From positions 1-31,796 of the forward strand of contig CAYUMU010000076.1 in assembly GCA_964445985.1 (NCBI GenBank): a stretch of 31,796 bases of DNA. The letters are read 5' to 3'. The notes under the pieces were generated by a model, which was not told where the DNA came from, did no database searches, and saw nothing but the letters and a program-made list of their open reading frames with translations. Of this stretch, positions 1 through 9,036 are shown piece by piece (positions within the stretch are counted from its first letter, which is position 1; each line of letters starts with the position of its first letter). The position numbers and the translations under genes are program-made. This stretch comes from CAYUMU01 sp964445985. GTDB lineage: Bacteria; Planctomycetota; Planctomycetia; Pirellulales; S012-138.

Positions 1-78
1 CCGGGGGAGAAGGGCTGGGGGCTTTACGCGCGTTTGACATAGCATACCCAACTCCGCTCCCAAGCCCCCTCCCCCCGA

Positions 79-109
79 CCCCTCTCCCCGGAAATTCCGG
101 GGAGAGGGG
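79..109. repeat. Perfect 31-bp GC-rich palindrome, REP-like or terminator-like
   Basis: The two 15-nt arms (CCCCTCTCCCCGGAA and its exact reverse complement) meet around a single central A at 94. The run of C-rich sequence before it and G-rich sequence after it lengthens the symmetry loosely. It lies downstream of the stop of the minus-strand diiron gene at 201, so it could act as a terminator for that gene, although no T-run follows on the minus strand. Short intergenic palindromes of this look are common in planctomycete genomes (recollection, not checked), so a dispersed REP-type repeat is the likelier reading. Confidence 0.6.
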
Positions 110-200
110 AGAAAAGGGTTTCGCGCCCGCTGCTTTCCACGCGAAAGGAACGCACCTAAAATTCGTTAGAGTCAGGCAATTTGAAACGGCCCCTTCGCTT

Positions 201-1217
201 TCAGCTCATAACGGGTTCGCCCGGCGGTGGACGATACGATGTCACAACATGCCGCATGCGGTGCAATTCGCGGAACCGATCAAACATTCCAAACGTGATC
301 GGGGTGGTGGTCCGAGAGTACATCATTTCGACATAACGGGGATTTTTGGATACGGCCCGCAATTCCCGTTCCCAGGTGGGCAACCGATGGGCCAAACTGG
401 GAAATTCCGCCGCCAGTTGCCGCGCCACGCGTATTGCCGACCGCGTGGGAGGCAGAAAGAAGCGGCCAATCATCTCGGCAATCAAACGAGCGTTGCAGCG
501 CCGCCAATATAACGGCAGCGGCGCATAGAAAAACTCAATCAAGTGCCGGTCCAACTCCACATGCCGCACCTCATCGCGCAGATGATGTTGGTACAACTTC
601 CGGTAGGTTGGCTCCAAGTCGTCTGCTGGCAGTGCCAGGCAGCGTCGAGAAATTTCCAGCGACCGCTCTTCCAGGGCCAGCATGATCCAAAATACCGCCG
701 GAAACCGAAAAGGTCGCGCCGTCAACCACTTGAGGCCGCGGAGAACAACGGGCGAAAAACGCACAATCCATTGGTCGCTGGTCGCGTACTCGTGGGGCGC
801 CGTCAATCGGTTCAGCGAACGCCAGTAGCCAATATGCTCTTGTTCGTCGTGCCAGAACCCTTGCAAGCAATCTACCAGCCCCGGAGCCACGGCCCGAGTT
901 TTGGAATTACCAATCGCCGCTAGCACGCTCGACGCAAAATTTTGCTCGAAGAATGCAATCAATTCATTGAAGCACAGCGCGGTCAGCTGGTTGTATCGCT
1001 TCTTCTGGGCCTCATCCAGAGTTTCGTAACTTGGGGTGTAATACAAGGGCGACAGCGTGGGGCACACAAACCACCGCGTCCGATCGATAGAACCCGAGAT
1101 GCAAGGCCGTTTCTCCGCCGCCGCTTTCGACCGGCGGCGGCAAATCGTTTCCAGCGAGCATGGATCGAGTATGGACATGGAGAAGTGAGGGCAAGCTACC
1201 GAGGGGAACTGCGGCAC
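201..1217 (-). CDS. Ferritin-like diiron protein, possibly AurF-type oxygenase
   Basis: A 338-residue protein read from a GTG. It shows a four-helix diiron pattern: E91, then E125-x2-H128 (HDEQEH), then E183/E184 in ALEERSLEIS, then E216-x2-H219 (RDEVRHVE). The 30-35 residue spacing between helices is that of ferritin-like diiron enzymes, which bind two irons and activate oxygen. The AurF-like N-oxygenase family is the closest match I can name, but this rests on the motif alone. An ATG at 1178 is an alternative start; neither start has a clear ribosome binding site. No signal peptide is evident, so it is probably cytoplasmic. The gene is divergent from the hydrolase and Rieske genes, and with them could make a small oxidative pathway. 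A non-catalytic ferritin-like role cannot be excluded. Confidence 0.8.
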   Translation of the reverse strand: MPQFPSVACPHFSMSILDPCSLETICRRRSKAAAEKRPCISGSIDRTRWFVCPTLSPLYYTPSYETLDEAQKKRYNQLTALCFNELIAFFEQNFASSVLAAIGNSKTRAVAPGLVDCLQGFWHDEQEHIGYWRSLNRLTAPHEYATSDQWIVRFSPVVLRGLKWLTARPFRFPAVFWIMLALEERSLEISRRCLALPADDLEPTYRKLYQHHLRDEVRHVELDRHLIEFFYAPLPLYWRRCNARLIAEMIGRFFLPPTRSAIRVARQLAAEFPSLAHRLPTWERELRAVSKNPRYVEMMYSRTTTPITFGMFDRFRELHRMRHVVTSYRPPPGEPVMS

Positions 1218-1672
1218 GCTTCAGTCGCTACTGTTCTCTTTGGCATCGCACGGAAGCATGGCCGCGCGCCATCCACCGCAACTTCATCGTAAATAGCCGC
1301 GCTCGGAAAGAACGAGAACGAAAACTTAACGCGCAGCCGTGCCATGCCCAAGGGATTCTACCACCGATGCGCCGGCAAGCGACATCGTCCGCGCCAAATT
1401 TGTCAGCGGGCTGCGATCGAGCCGAGGCAACCGCGCGGCATGAACGGCCTTCGTCAGAAAGTTTTCTGCCCCGCCATCGGTCCATTCTCACGCTGCTTTA
1501 TTGTGAAGCCCTCATCCTGAATGTAGACTCACCGGGCCGAACCAAAAGCAAGCAGCAGCCTTCGCTTGACTAAGGTTCGACGCAAATGCCGCCCCCAACC
1601 GAGGCGGCGAGGGGGGGGCGTGCGACGGGTTATGCCGTTTTCACTTTGACCGGCCATTCGGGCGGCAACTTC
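1218..1672. other. Divergent intergenic region, no gene recognised
   Basis: This 455-bp stretch separates two divergently read genes and should hold promoters for both. I see no convincing coding frame, RNA gene or strong dyad. Overlapping open frames here on both strands have no recognisable protein content. The longest upstream extension of the next gene starts with an ATG at 1586, with AAGG ahead of it. Confidence 0.45.
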
Positions 1673-2656
1673 ATGATCGGCGATTCACCGCATTTCAGTT
1701 CCGCGGAACGCGAGTTGCTCGCGAGAGCGCGGGATATGCGGGCTTACCCCCTGCTTGAGCGGCTGACTTCCCAGCAACTGGAAGAACTGGTCGCGACGGA
1801 AGGTATCGATCTGGCCACGGCGGTGCTGTACGATCGTCTCTGCAGGTCACCGCGCGTTGAGTCATTCATCGCGGAGCTCGATCGCCTTGAGCAGTTGAAT
1901 TTTTCCCAACAGCGAATGTCGGGGGTGCTCTTCGCGGTTTCGCCCGGAGCGTTCTGGAAGGAACTTCCCCACATTCAGGCCGACGGCAGTTTACTGCGCG
2001 GCGTGGCGGCGGAATTGGGCTGCCGCACCGAAACGATTCCCATTCCCACCACGGGTGGCCTGCGGGATAACGCTCAACGGCTCCTGACCTGGCTCCGGCG
2101 ACAGACCGCGCCGCGCATTGTTTTAGCTTCGTTGAGCAAGGGCGGAGCCGATGTGCGCATCGCGTTGGAGCAGGATCCCGCTGCTTTCAGCCATGTGGTG
2201 GCATGGATCAATATTTGTGGAATGACGGATGGGACGCCTCTGGCTGATTGCTTGCTGGAAAGTCCCTGGCGAAAGTTCGTCGTCAGGCTGCTGTTCTGGA
2301 TGCGCGGCTTTAGCTTTCAGATGATTCGCGACCTGCGCGTGGGACTACCCGGCCTGGTTGGGCAAAGCCTGGTTGTGCCCGAGCATCTTCAACTGATCAG
2401 CGTGATTGGGTTCCCCTTGACGAGCCATGTCAAAAATCGTCGAGCCACGCGCTGGCGCAAGCTGCTCAATCCGCGAGGACCCAACGATGGGGGCGTGTTG
2501 CTCCATGACTTCTGCCAGTTGCCCGGATTGCTCTGTCCCGTTTGGGGAGCCGATCATTATCTGCGGCCCGCTCATCGAGATCTGCGCCGCTTGACGGCGG
2601 CCTTGCTCCTGTACATCGATAATTCGCGCCGGACCAGTCTCCAGCGCAAGGCCTGA
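1673..2656 (+). CDS. Alpha/beta-hydrolase-like protein
   Basis: A 327-residue protein from the ATG at 1673. The frame stays open to an ATG at 1586, but those extra 29 residues are low-complexity and do not look coding; neither start has a strong ribosome binding site. The central part has the feel of an alpha/beta hydrolase: a strand followed by a nucleophile-elbow-like LASLSKGG (S155 the candidate nucleophile), a later acidic stretch (PNDGGV) and a late histidine in WGADHYLRP. The elbow reads SxSKG rather than the usual GxSxG. The N-terminal 80 residues are helical and unassigned. It stops 40 bp before the Rieske gene on the same strand, so co-transcription is likely. The substrate is unknown. 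Confidence 0.72.
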   Translation: MIGDSPHFSSAERELLARARDMRAYPLLERLTSQQLEELVATEGIDLATAVLYDRLCRSPRVESFIAELDRLEQLNFSQQRMSGVLFAVSPGAFWKELPHIQADGSLLRGVAAELGCRTETIPIPTTGGLRDNAQRLLTWLRRQTAPRIVLASLSKGGADVRIALEQDPAAFSHVVAWINICGMTDGTPLADCLLESPWRKFVVRLLFWMRGFSFQMIRDLRVGLPGLVGQSLVVPEHLQLISVIGFPLTSHVKNRRATRWRKLLNPRGPNDGGVLLHDFCQLPGLLCPVWGADHYLRPAHRDLRRLTAALLLYIDNSRRTSLQRKA

Positions 2657-2696
2657 CATTCGGCCGTGACCCAACCAAGAATGCGAGTGTGCCAAT

Positions 2697-3782
2697 GTGA
2701 ATTCCCATCGCGATTCACCTGCCGACTCCGTCGCCTCCTCAGACACTCGCCGCACCCCCGTGGAAGCAACTCCCCCCACTCTGCCCGAGCCGGTTGCATT
2801 AGCTGCCGCGAAGAGTCCGCCCTCAGCCGCCGCATTTCCGGCCTGGCCCTCCGGTTGGTATTACCTGTGCTCCGCCCACCAGGTCCGTCGGCAGCCCCTG
2901 GGCATTGAGATCGCGGGCCGCGGACTGGTCGTCTTCCGCGATCAAGCTGGCCAACCTGTCGCGCTGGACGCCGATTGTTCCCATATGGGTGCTGATCTTG
3001 GACGGGGACGCGTCGCTCGTGGTTGCCTTGCCTGCCCCTTTCATGGCTGGCAGTACAATAGCTTGGGCGAATGCGTTCACATTCCCGCCCAACAGGAAAT
3101 TCCACCGCAAGCCCGTCAGTCTTCCTACCAGGTCCGCGAGCAACATGGCTTGTTGTTCGGTTTCTTGTGGGGGAAACCGCTGTACGAACTGCCAGCGTTG
3201 TTCGAACCTGCCGTTCCCCTGGTTTGCAGTTCTCCCTACCAATACACGATGGAATGCCCCTGGTATATGTTTGGCGGGAACGGATTTGACCTGCAGCATT
3301 TTGAATTGGTGCACGATCGGGAACTCGAACAGCCCCCGGTAATCGATTGCCCCGCGCACCATGCGCGGCGCATCCGGTTCCTCTGGCGCGTGGTGGGCTC
3401 GTCCCCTCTCAATCGGCTGCTGCGGATCGCCATTGGGAGCCGCGTGGAAGTCACGATTACCTCTTGGGCAGGCACCATGATTTCGGTCACCGCGAAATTC
3501 CGCCGGGCCATCAGCCGCGTGCTGTTTCTCATTTCGCCCGAAGGACCCGATCGCACGCGTGCCAACCTGTTCGTGCTCACGAACCGGCGCCCCATCTGGC
3601 AACGTCCGCTGCAACCGCTGAATCTAAGACTCCGGCGAGCGATGACGCTCGCGTTCCTGCGCGGCGACATGCAAGACGTGCGACGCGGTGTTTACCGGCC
3701 GGCGATGCTGGTCGAAGCAGATCGAACTCTTATTGATTACTACCATTGGTTGGCGGCGCATTCTCACTCCGAAAGGGATTAA
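2697..3782 (+). CDS. Rieske non-heme iron oxygenase, terminal oxygenase type
   Basis: A 361-residue protein from a GTG at 2697. The Rieske [2Fe-2S] site is complete: C94-S-H96 and C113-P-F-H116 within a domain at about 52-155. The mononuclear iron site is also visible as D198-x2-H201-x4-H206 (GFDLQHFELVH). The family transfers electrons from a reductase through the Rieske cluster to the mononuclear iron and oxidises an organic substrate. The proline- and alanine-rich first 45 residues are unlike the family core and may be a linker, or the true start may be internal. No reductase or ferredoxin gene is adjacent, so electrons must come from elsewhere. The neighbouring diiron and hydrolase genes suggest a shared pathway, which is inference. 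Confidence 0.9.
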   Translation: MNSHRDSPADSVASSDTRRTPVEATPPTLPEPVALAAAKSPPSAAAFPAWPSGWYYLCSAHQVRRQPLGIEIAGRGLVVFRDQAGQPVALDADCSHMGADLGRGRVARGCLACPFHGWQYNSLGECVHIPAQQEIPPQARQSSYQVREQHGLLFGFLWGKPLYELPALFEPAVPLVCSSPYQYTMECPWYMFGGNGFDLQHFELVHDRELEQPPVIDCPAHHARRIRFLWRVVGSSPLNRLLRIAIGSRVEVTITSWAGTMISVTAKFRRAISRVLFLISPEGPDRTRANLFVLTNRRPIWQRPLQPLNLRLRRAMTLAFLRGDMQDVRRGVYRPAMLVEADRTLIDYYHWLAAHSHSERD

Positions 3783-3784
3783 CC

Positions 3785-4423
3785 ATGCTTCTCTGCACTC
3801 GGGCCTTCGCTCTGACAATAATCGGCCTCTCGCTGCTCTCTGTCACGCAAGGTCAAGAAGCCGCGCCCGCCGGCGCTCCTCTGGAGGATCCCGCTCATGA
3901 TGAGTTGCGACAAGTCAAGCGAGAACTGGTAGAAGCCATCAATGCAGGCGACATCGACAAAACCCTGACATATTGCACCGAAGAAGTTGTCATGACCGCA
4001 CAGAATGCGGAAGTCAGTCTTGGCCGCGAGGGAATTCGCGCCTACTTCGATAAAATGATGAAGGGACCCGATCGACGGGTGGAGTCATTTTCGACCGATC
4101 CAACGGTCGACGCTCTCGCGCAGCTCTACGATGGAAATACGGCAGTCGCGCAAGGCAGTTCGAAAGATCACTATACGTTGGTGGATGGGATGGATTTCAC
4201 GGTGAACTCCCGCTGGTCGGCCACCCTGGTGAGGCAAGCCGACGGCTGGAAAATCGCAAACCTCCACGTCTCCTGCAACATCTTCGACAACCCGATCCTC
4301 AACATGACAAAACAGTGGCTGGTTTGGACGGGCATCATCGCCGGGGTGGTCGGTCTGGTGCTGGGCGCCCTGCTAACATGGCTTCTGCGCCGTCCCAAGG
4401 CCGTCGTCGAAACCAAACGCTAG
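3785..4423 (+). CDS. Exported NTF2/SnoaL-like (DUF4440-type) protein with C-terminal anchor
   Basis: A 212-residue protein. The ATG at 3785 is preferred over an upstream TTG at 3746 because GAAAGGGA lies just ahead and it starts 2 bp after the Rieske stop. Residues 1-25 form a signal peptide ending near TQGQEA. The middle part (about 35-165) has the pattern of the cone-shaped NTF2 fold: a helix with INAGDIDKTL, then YCTEEVVMTA, GREGIRAYF, and late strands with WSATLVRQADGWKIANLHVS. The C-terminus has a transmembrane helix (about 178-202) followed by a basic tail. It is thus an exported domain tethered to the membrane. The tight spacing argues for one transcript with the Rieske gene. Catalytic or binding role is unknown. 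Confidence 0.82.
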   Translation: MLLCTRAFALTIIGLSLLSVTQGQEAAPAGAPLEDPAHDELRQVKRELVEAINAGDIDKTLTYCTEEVVMTAQNAEVSLGREGIRAYFDKMMKGPDRRVESFSTDPTVDALAQLYDGNTAVAQGSSKDHYTLVDGMDFTVNSRWSATLVRQADGWKIANLHVSCNIFDNPILNMTKQWLVWTGIIAGVVGLVLGALLTWLLRRPKAVVETKR

Positions 4424-4865
4424 CAGTTGCCCAGTGGCACGCGGGGCCATTCGAAAAACCTGCGATCTCCCCCCAACCCAGCAGCGGTACGACTCTGCAA
4501 GCACCCGGGGCGAGAACGCGAACGGCATGACCAGAAGTTATCCTCTTCGGCTCGCTCGAAACTGGCTTGGCCCCTGCCCCTCCCCCGCGGACCCGGTTTG
4601 CCCCTCCAGCAATCGGGGGGCGCTGTTTACGAGTTGCAACGCCAAAGCGTTCCTCGGATTTGACTTGGGATGAAACTCCTGTTACCTTAACAGCCCACGC
4701 GCATCGCTGTTTGAATAGCCCGCGCTTACGCATTGCCGATAGGTCGTGCTCCCACCGTGGGTTCAATCCCCGTAACCCCACCAACACCGCCATATGCTCT
4801 TAGTTGCGCGAAGATTCATCTTCAGGTCTGGGTCTCCTTCGCCCCCCTCGCGAGGGCAGCGCTCG
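4424..4865. other. Intergenic region with a tRNA-like T-arm but no tRNA
   Basis: About 440 bp between the NTF2-like gene and the cytochrome-domain gene. Around 4758-4790 the sequence GTGGG-TTCAATC-CCCGT folds as a T-arm (three G-C pairs plus two G-T pairs) and is followed by AACCCCACCA, much like a tRNA 3' end. No matching 5' acceptor strand or anticodon arm is found at tRNA distance, nor tmRNA hallmarks at greater distance. It may be a decayed tRNA fragment or chance. Nothing else is recognised here. Confidence 0.35.
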
Positions 4866-7376
4866 GTGCGGACCTTAGGGAAGAGTCACTCGCGGTCCCT
4901 CGAAATTGCGGTCGCGGTCGCCGTGATCATCGGCTTTGCCACCAACGTTCAAGCCAATCCCAACGAGGCCGGCTTGGCGCTCTTTGAGAAATCGATTCGC
5001 CCGGTGCTGATCAAGCACTGCTACGAGTGTCACTCCGCCGAGGCCGCCGCCAAGGGTAAGCTCCAGGCAGGCTTGGCGCTCGACACCCGCCAGGCCCTGC
5101 TGGTGGGCGGAGAAAGCGGCCCGGCCATCGTGCCAGGCAAGTCGGCAGACAGCCTGCTGATCGGCGCCCTGCGATACGACTCTTACGAAATGCCTCCCTC
5201 CGGAAAATTGCCGGCCGACGTCGTCGACAATTTTGTGAAGTGGATCGACTTGGGAGCCCCCGACCCTCGCGACGATCTGGCGGCGCCCACCCCCCGCCGA
5301 ACCGCGTTTGCAATCACCGATCAGGATCGCAACTATTGGGCCTACCAAGGCGTGCTTCCCACTCCGCCGCCTCAGGTCGCCAACTCCACCTGGGTGTGGT
5401 CAGACCTCGATCGCTATGTTCTCGCGCGGCTCGAACAGGCCAATTTCGACCCCAGCCCAGCGGCCGACAAATACACCTTGCTGCGCCGCACCACCTACGC
5501 GCTCACCGGCTTGCCTCCCACGCCCGACGACATCGCGGCCTTTATTGCCGATAACCAACCCAATGCGTTTGAGAAAGTCGTCGATCGGCTGTTGGCGTCG
5601 CCCGAATTTGGAGTTCACTTCGGACGTCGCTGGCTCGATGGCGTGCGCTACGCCGACGATGTGGACAAATCGGGCGAGTACCGCCGCTGGGTCATTCAGG
5701 CTTTTACTGACGACCTGCCCTACGATCAGTTCATCCAATTGCAGATCGCTGGCGATTTGATTCCCACGGTGGATACGAATCCGAGCCGCGTGCATGCCAG
5801 CGGGGCCTCGCTCGACGGCATTGCCGCCACCGGCATGCTCAGCCTGGCCGTGTGGGAACAGGTCGGGCGAGATCTGGCCGTGGCCGAAATTGTGGATAGC
5901 CAGATTGACGTGGTCGGCCGGCAATTCCTCGGTCTCACGCTAGCCTGCGCCCGCTGCCACGACCACAAGTTCGATCCCATTTCCACCCAAGACTACTACG
6001 CCCTGGCCGGCATCTTCTTCAGCAGCCGCATCGCGACGGGCAAGCTCATCGCCGATGGGCGGTTGGGCAACGACCTGGTCGAGATTCCACTCCTGAGCGC
6101 CGCGGACCACGCACAGAACCGCCGGATCGACGAAGCCATCGCAAAACTGAAGTCACAAATCGCCGCCATCGAAAAGAAGATTCCCCAGGCCGCGCAACTG
6201 GAGAACGCCCGAACCCAGTTGGAAAGTCTCGCCGAGCAACTGAAGAGCGCCCCAGCGACTTCCAAGAAGAGCCTGGAGGAGCAGCAGCAAAAGCTCCAAG
6301 CCGAACAGGCCAAGCTATTGGCCGATCAGCGGATCGCCGGCTGGGACAAAGCACCGGCCGAACTGCAAGAAATCGCCCAGCTTCACCAGCAAACTGCCGA
6401 GTTGGCCAAGTCCAAAATCACGGCGCCGCTGGCCGTGGCCGTGGCCGAGGGGGGCGTTCCCGGCAGCAATCGCGAAAAAATTGGCGACGCTCCCGTGTAT
6501 TTGCGCGGGGAGTACCAACGCGAAGGGGCCATCGTTCCGCGGCGGTTCCCCACCATTCTGGCCGGCGAATCGCAGGTTCCCATCGGCCAGCAAACCAAGC
6601 AGAGCGGGCGACGCGAACTGGCCCAGTGGATCGCCTCGGCCGACAATCCCTTAACGGCCCGCGTCATGGCCAACCGCATCTGGCAGCAACTCGTCGGCCG
6701 CGGCCTGGTGTCCACGCTCGATAATTTCGGTCGCCTCGGCGATCGCCCCACCCATCCCGAGTTGCTCGACTACCTGGCCTTTCGCTTCATCGAGTCGGGC
6801 TGGTCCGTCAAACGGTTGGCCCGCGAGATCGTGCTTTCGGCAACATTCCAACAGGCCAGCCTGGCCTCGGCCGAACTCGCCCAGGCCGATCCCGACAATC
6901 AACGCCTGAGCCGCATGAACCGCCGCCGCCTCACGTACGAGGAACTGCGCGATTCGCTGCTGCTGATTGGCGGTCAACTCGCCCCCACCGGCCAGCCCGA
7001 AGCCGCAAAGCAGCAGCGCGCCATTTACGATCCCCTCAGTCGTCGCAAGCCCAACGCCACCGCGGCCATTTTCGATGGACCCGACCCAAAGTCCATGGTT
7101 TCCAGCCGGGCAGAAACCACCACGGCGCCGCAAGCCTTGTTCCTCATGAACAATCCGTTCGTGGCTCAAACGGCCCAGCGGCTTGCCGACCAATTGCGGA
7201 AAGATCCCTCGCTAACCACCGATCAACAGCGTTTGCATCAGCTTTGGCTGACCGTCCTCTCGCGGCCTCCGGCGGCAGAAGAACTTGAAATAGCAACCGA
7301 CTTCATTGCCAGCTATTCTTGGGAGCGTTTCATTCAAGCCCTGCTCGGCACGAATGAATTCGCCTACCTCGACTGA
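4866..7376 (+). CDS. Planctomycete cytochrome C protein with DUF1549 and DUF1553 (PSD1 family)
   Basis: An 836-residue exported protein. The GTG at 4866 is chosen because GAGGG sits 9 nt upstream and it gives a normal-length signal peptide (basic start, AVAVAVIIGFA, cut near VQA-N); the frame is open back to an ATG at 4794. An N-terminal heme-binding domain carries CYECHS, then the DUF1549 domain ends with a second CxxCH in CARCHDHKFDP, followed by a long charged coiled coil (roughly 6100-6340 in DNA) and the DUF1553 domain (DNPLTARVMANRIW). The family is abundant in planctomycetes and is usually paired with DUF1501 proteins; roles in breakdown of complex polysaccharides have been proposed. 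The DUF1501 gene follows 72 bp downstream, the standard arrangement. Confidence 0.93.
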   Translation: MRTLGKSHSRSLEIAVAVAVIIGFATNVQANPNEAGLALFEKSIRPVLIKHCYECHSAEAAAKGKLQAGLALDTRQALLVGGESGPAIVPGKSADSLLIGALRYDSYEMPPSGKLPADVVDNFVKWIDLGAPDPRDDLAAPTPRRTAFAITDQDRNYWAYQGVLPTPPPQVANSTWVWSDLDRYVLARLEQANFDPSPAADKYTLLRRTTYALTGLPPTPDDIAAFIADNQPNAFEKVVDRLLASPEFGVHFGRRWLDGVRYADDVDKSGEYRRWVIQAFTDDLPYDQFIQLQIAGDLIPTVDTNPSRVHASGASLDGIAATGMLSLAVWEQVGRDLAVAEIVDSQIDVVGRQFLGLTLACARCHDHKFDPISTQDYYALAGIFFSSRIATGKLIADGRLGNDLVEIPLLSAADHAQNRRIDEAIAKLKSQIAAIEKKIPQAAQLENARTQLESLAEQLKSAPATSKKSLEEQQQKLQAEQAKLLADQRIAGWDKAPAELQEIAQLHQQTAELAKSKITAPLAVAVAEGGVPGSNREKIGDAPVYLRGEYQREGAIVPRRFPTILAGESQVPIGQQTKQSGRRELAQWIASADNPLTARVMANRIWQQLVGRGLVSTLDNFGRLGDRPTHPELLDYLAFRFIESGWSVKRLAREIVLSATFQQASLASAELAQADPDNQRLSRMNRRRLTYEELRDSLLLIGGQLAPTGQPEAAKQQRAIYDPLSRRKPNATAAIFDGPDPKSMVSSRAETTTAPQALFLMNNPFVAQTAQRLADQLRKDPSLTTDQQRLHQLWLTVLSRPPAAEELEIATDFIASYSWERFIQALLGTNEFAYLD

Positions 7377-7448
7377 TCCCTTGCCCGCGCGATCGGCGAC
7401 ATGGGCAAGACTGGCTGGCGACAACCAATAACATGGGGAAGCAACATC

Positions 7449-8933
7449 ATGGCAGTTCAACGCCACGGGGGTATTCGCCGCGCCGGCAATCCTTCGCCGC
7501 CTCTGCAGCTCGATCGCCGCCGCATGCTCGGCAGCCTGGCGGGCGGTTTTGGCTCAGTCGCGCTCGCCTCGTTGTTGGCCGACTCCGGTTTGGCCACCGA
7601 GTCTGGCGCCGCCGCGCCGTCCGGAGCAAATTCGCTCGCCAAGTCAGCCGCTCCCGGTGGAATTGAATTGCCGCATCACCCGGCCAAGGCCAAACGCGTC
7701 ATCTTCTTGTTCATGAACGGCGGTCCTTCCCAGGTCGATACTTTCGACCCCAAGCCTGAACTGACCCGCTGGGACGGCAAACGTCTGCCGGTGCTCGATC
7801 AAAACACCAACAAGCTGCTCGGCAAGCCGCGGCCGCTCGGCAACGCCTTCCCCTCGCCCTGGAAATTCACCCGGCACGGCCAGTGCGGTATGGATGTCAG
7901 CGAGCTGTTTCCGCACGTGGCCCAGCAGGCCGACAACCTCTGCCTGCTCCGCTCGATGTGCTGCGATAGTTTCTTCCATGCCCAAGGCACGCTGGAAATG
8001 ATGACCGGCAGCGGCCTCTTCCTCCGCCCCAACTTCGGCTCCTGGCTCACCTACGGACTCGGCACCGAAAACCGCAACCTGCCCGGCTTTGTGGTGCTGG
8101 GGAACGTGATGGGCAACGTCGACGCCAATAAGGTCTTTAGCTCGGCATTCTTGCCCGCCGAATTCCAAGGGACGCAACTCCCCAATCTCAAAGAACCCAT
8201 TCCCAATCTTCGCTCGGGCCTAAGCGAATCGGAACAGCGGGCGCAGCTCGACGCCATGCAACGGCTCAACCAGCGGCATCTGCAAAGCCGCGCCGATTCG
8301 TCCGCGTTGAACGCCCGCATCGAAGCTTTCGAGTTGGCATTCCGCATGCAAACGGTGGCGTCCGAGGCCTTCGATCTCACGCGCGAAACGGCAGCCACCC
8401 GGCAGTTGTATGGCGCCGACGAGAAAACCACTGCCGATTACGGTCAACAATGTCTCCTTGCCCGGCGCTTGGTCGAGCGCGGCGTTCGCTGCGTGGTGGT
8501 GAACCATACCAATTGGGATCAGCACAGCAATTTGGTCGCCGGGCACGAAAAGAACGCGCGCGCGGTCGATCAGCCCATCGCCGGCCTCTTGCACGACCTC
8601 AAACAACGCGGACTCCTCGACGACACCCTGGTCATTTGGGGAGGCGAGTTCGGTCGCACACCCAACACCGAAGGCAAGAACGGCCGAGATCACAACACCG
8701 CCGCCTTCTCCATGTGGCTGGCCGGCGGCGGCGTCAAGGCCGGCCATATCCACGGCGTCACCGATGAATTTGGCGCCTATATCCGCGAAGGCCGCATGCA
8801 CGTTCATGACCTGCACGCCACCATCTTGCACCTCCTGGGCATCGACCACGAGCAATTCACCTATCGCTACGGCGGCCGCGATTATCGCCTGACCGACGTC
8901 CATGGCACGGTGGTCCAAGACATCCTCGCCTGA
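7449..8933 (+). CDS. DUF1501 family Tat-exported protein
   Basis: A 494-residue protein from the ATG at 7449, which has GGGGAAG about 9 nt upstream; a longer frame from 7401 adds 16 unconvincing residues. The N-terminus has a twin-arginine-type signal, LDRRRMLGSLAGGFG, followed by a hydrophobic stretch. The mature part shows DUF1501 hallmarks: VIFLFMNGGPSQVDTFDPKP, NHTNWDQHSN, LVIWGGEFGRTPN and DHNTAAFSMWLAGGGVKAG. The fold is alkaline phosphatase/sulfatase-like in this family (established), but no substrate is known. It is the usual partner of the DUF1549/DUF1553 protein upstream, and the two are probably co-transcribed and work at the cell envelope. Complete, with no sign of damage. Confidence 0.94.
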   Translation: MAVQRHGGIRRAGNPSPPLQLDRRRMLGSLAGGFGSVALASLLADSGLATESGAAAPSGANSLAKSAAPGGIELPHHPAKAKRVIFLFMNGGPSQVDTFDPKPELTRWDGKRLPVLDQNTNKLLGKPRPLGNAFPSPWKFTRHGQCGMDVSELFPHVAQQADNLCLLRSMCCDSFFHAQGTLEMMTGSGLFLRPNFGSWLTYGLGTENRNLPGFVVLGNVMGNVDANKVFSSAFLPAEFQGTQLPNLKEPIPNLRSGLSESEQRAQLDAMQRLNQRHLQSRADSSALNARIEAFELAFRMQTVASEAFDLTRETAATRQLYGADEKTTADYGQQCLLARRLVERGVRCVVVNHTNWDQHSNLVAGHEKNARAVDQPIAGLLHDLKQRGLLDDTLVIWGGEFGRTPNTEGKNGRDHNTAAFSMWLAGGGVKAGHIHGVTDEFGAYIREGRMHVHDLHATILHLLGIDHEQFTYRYGGRDYRLTDVHGTVVQDILA

Positions 8934-9036
8934 CAAGCCGGCCAACCATCGGCGGCATGCCCCTCAAGGTTGCGCGAGTTAAGAGCCTGAAGTCAGCCGG
9001 CGGATCATTCCGCTCTCGGCAGAAAAACTTCATTTC

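Noticed and set aside
1586..1672. N-terminal extension of the hydrolase-like gene
   Set aside because: The 29 added residues are low-complexity and do not resemble a signal peptide; the ATG at 1673 is preferred, although this is not certain.
4424..4793. A tmRNA gene ending at the tRNA-like T-arm near 4785
   Set aside because: The 370-bp length would fit, but there is no complementary 5' end, no conserved 5' tmRNA motif and no tag reading frame ending in an alanine-rich peptide and stop.
8934..9036. A bidirectional terminator between the convergent DUF1501 and secreted-protein genes
   Set aside because: Only short imperfect dyads and no T-runs are seen.
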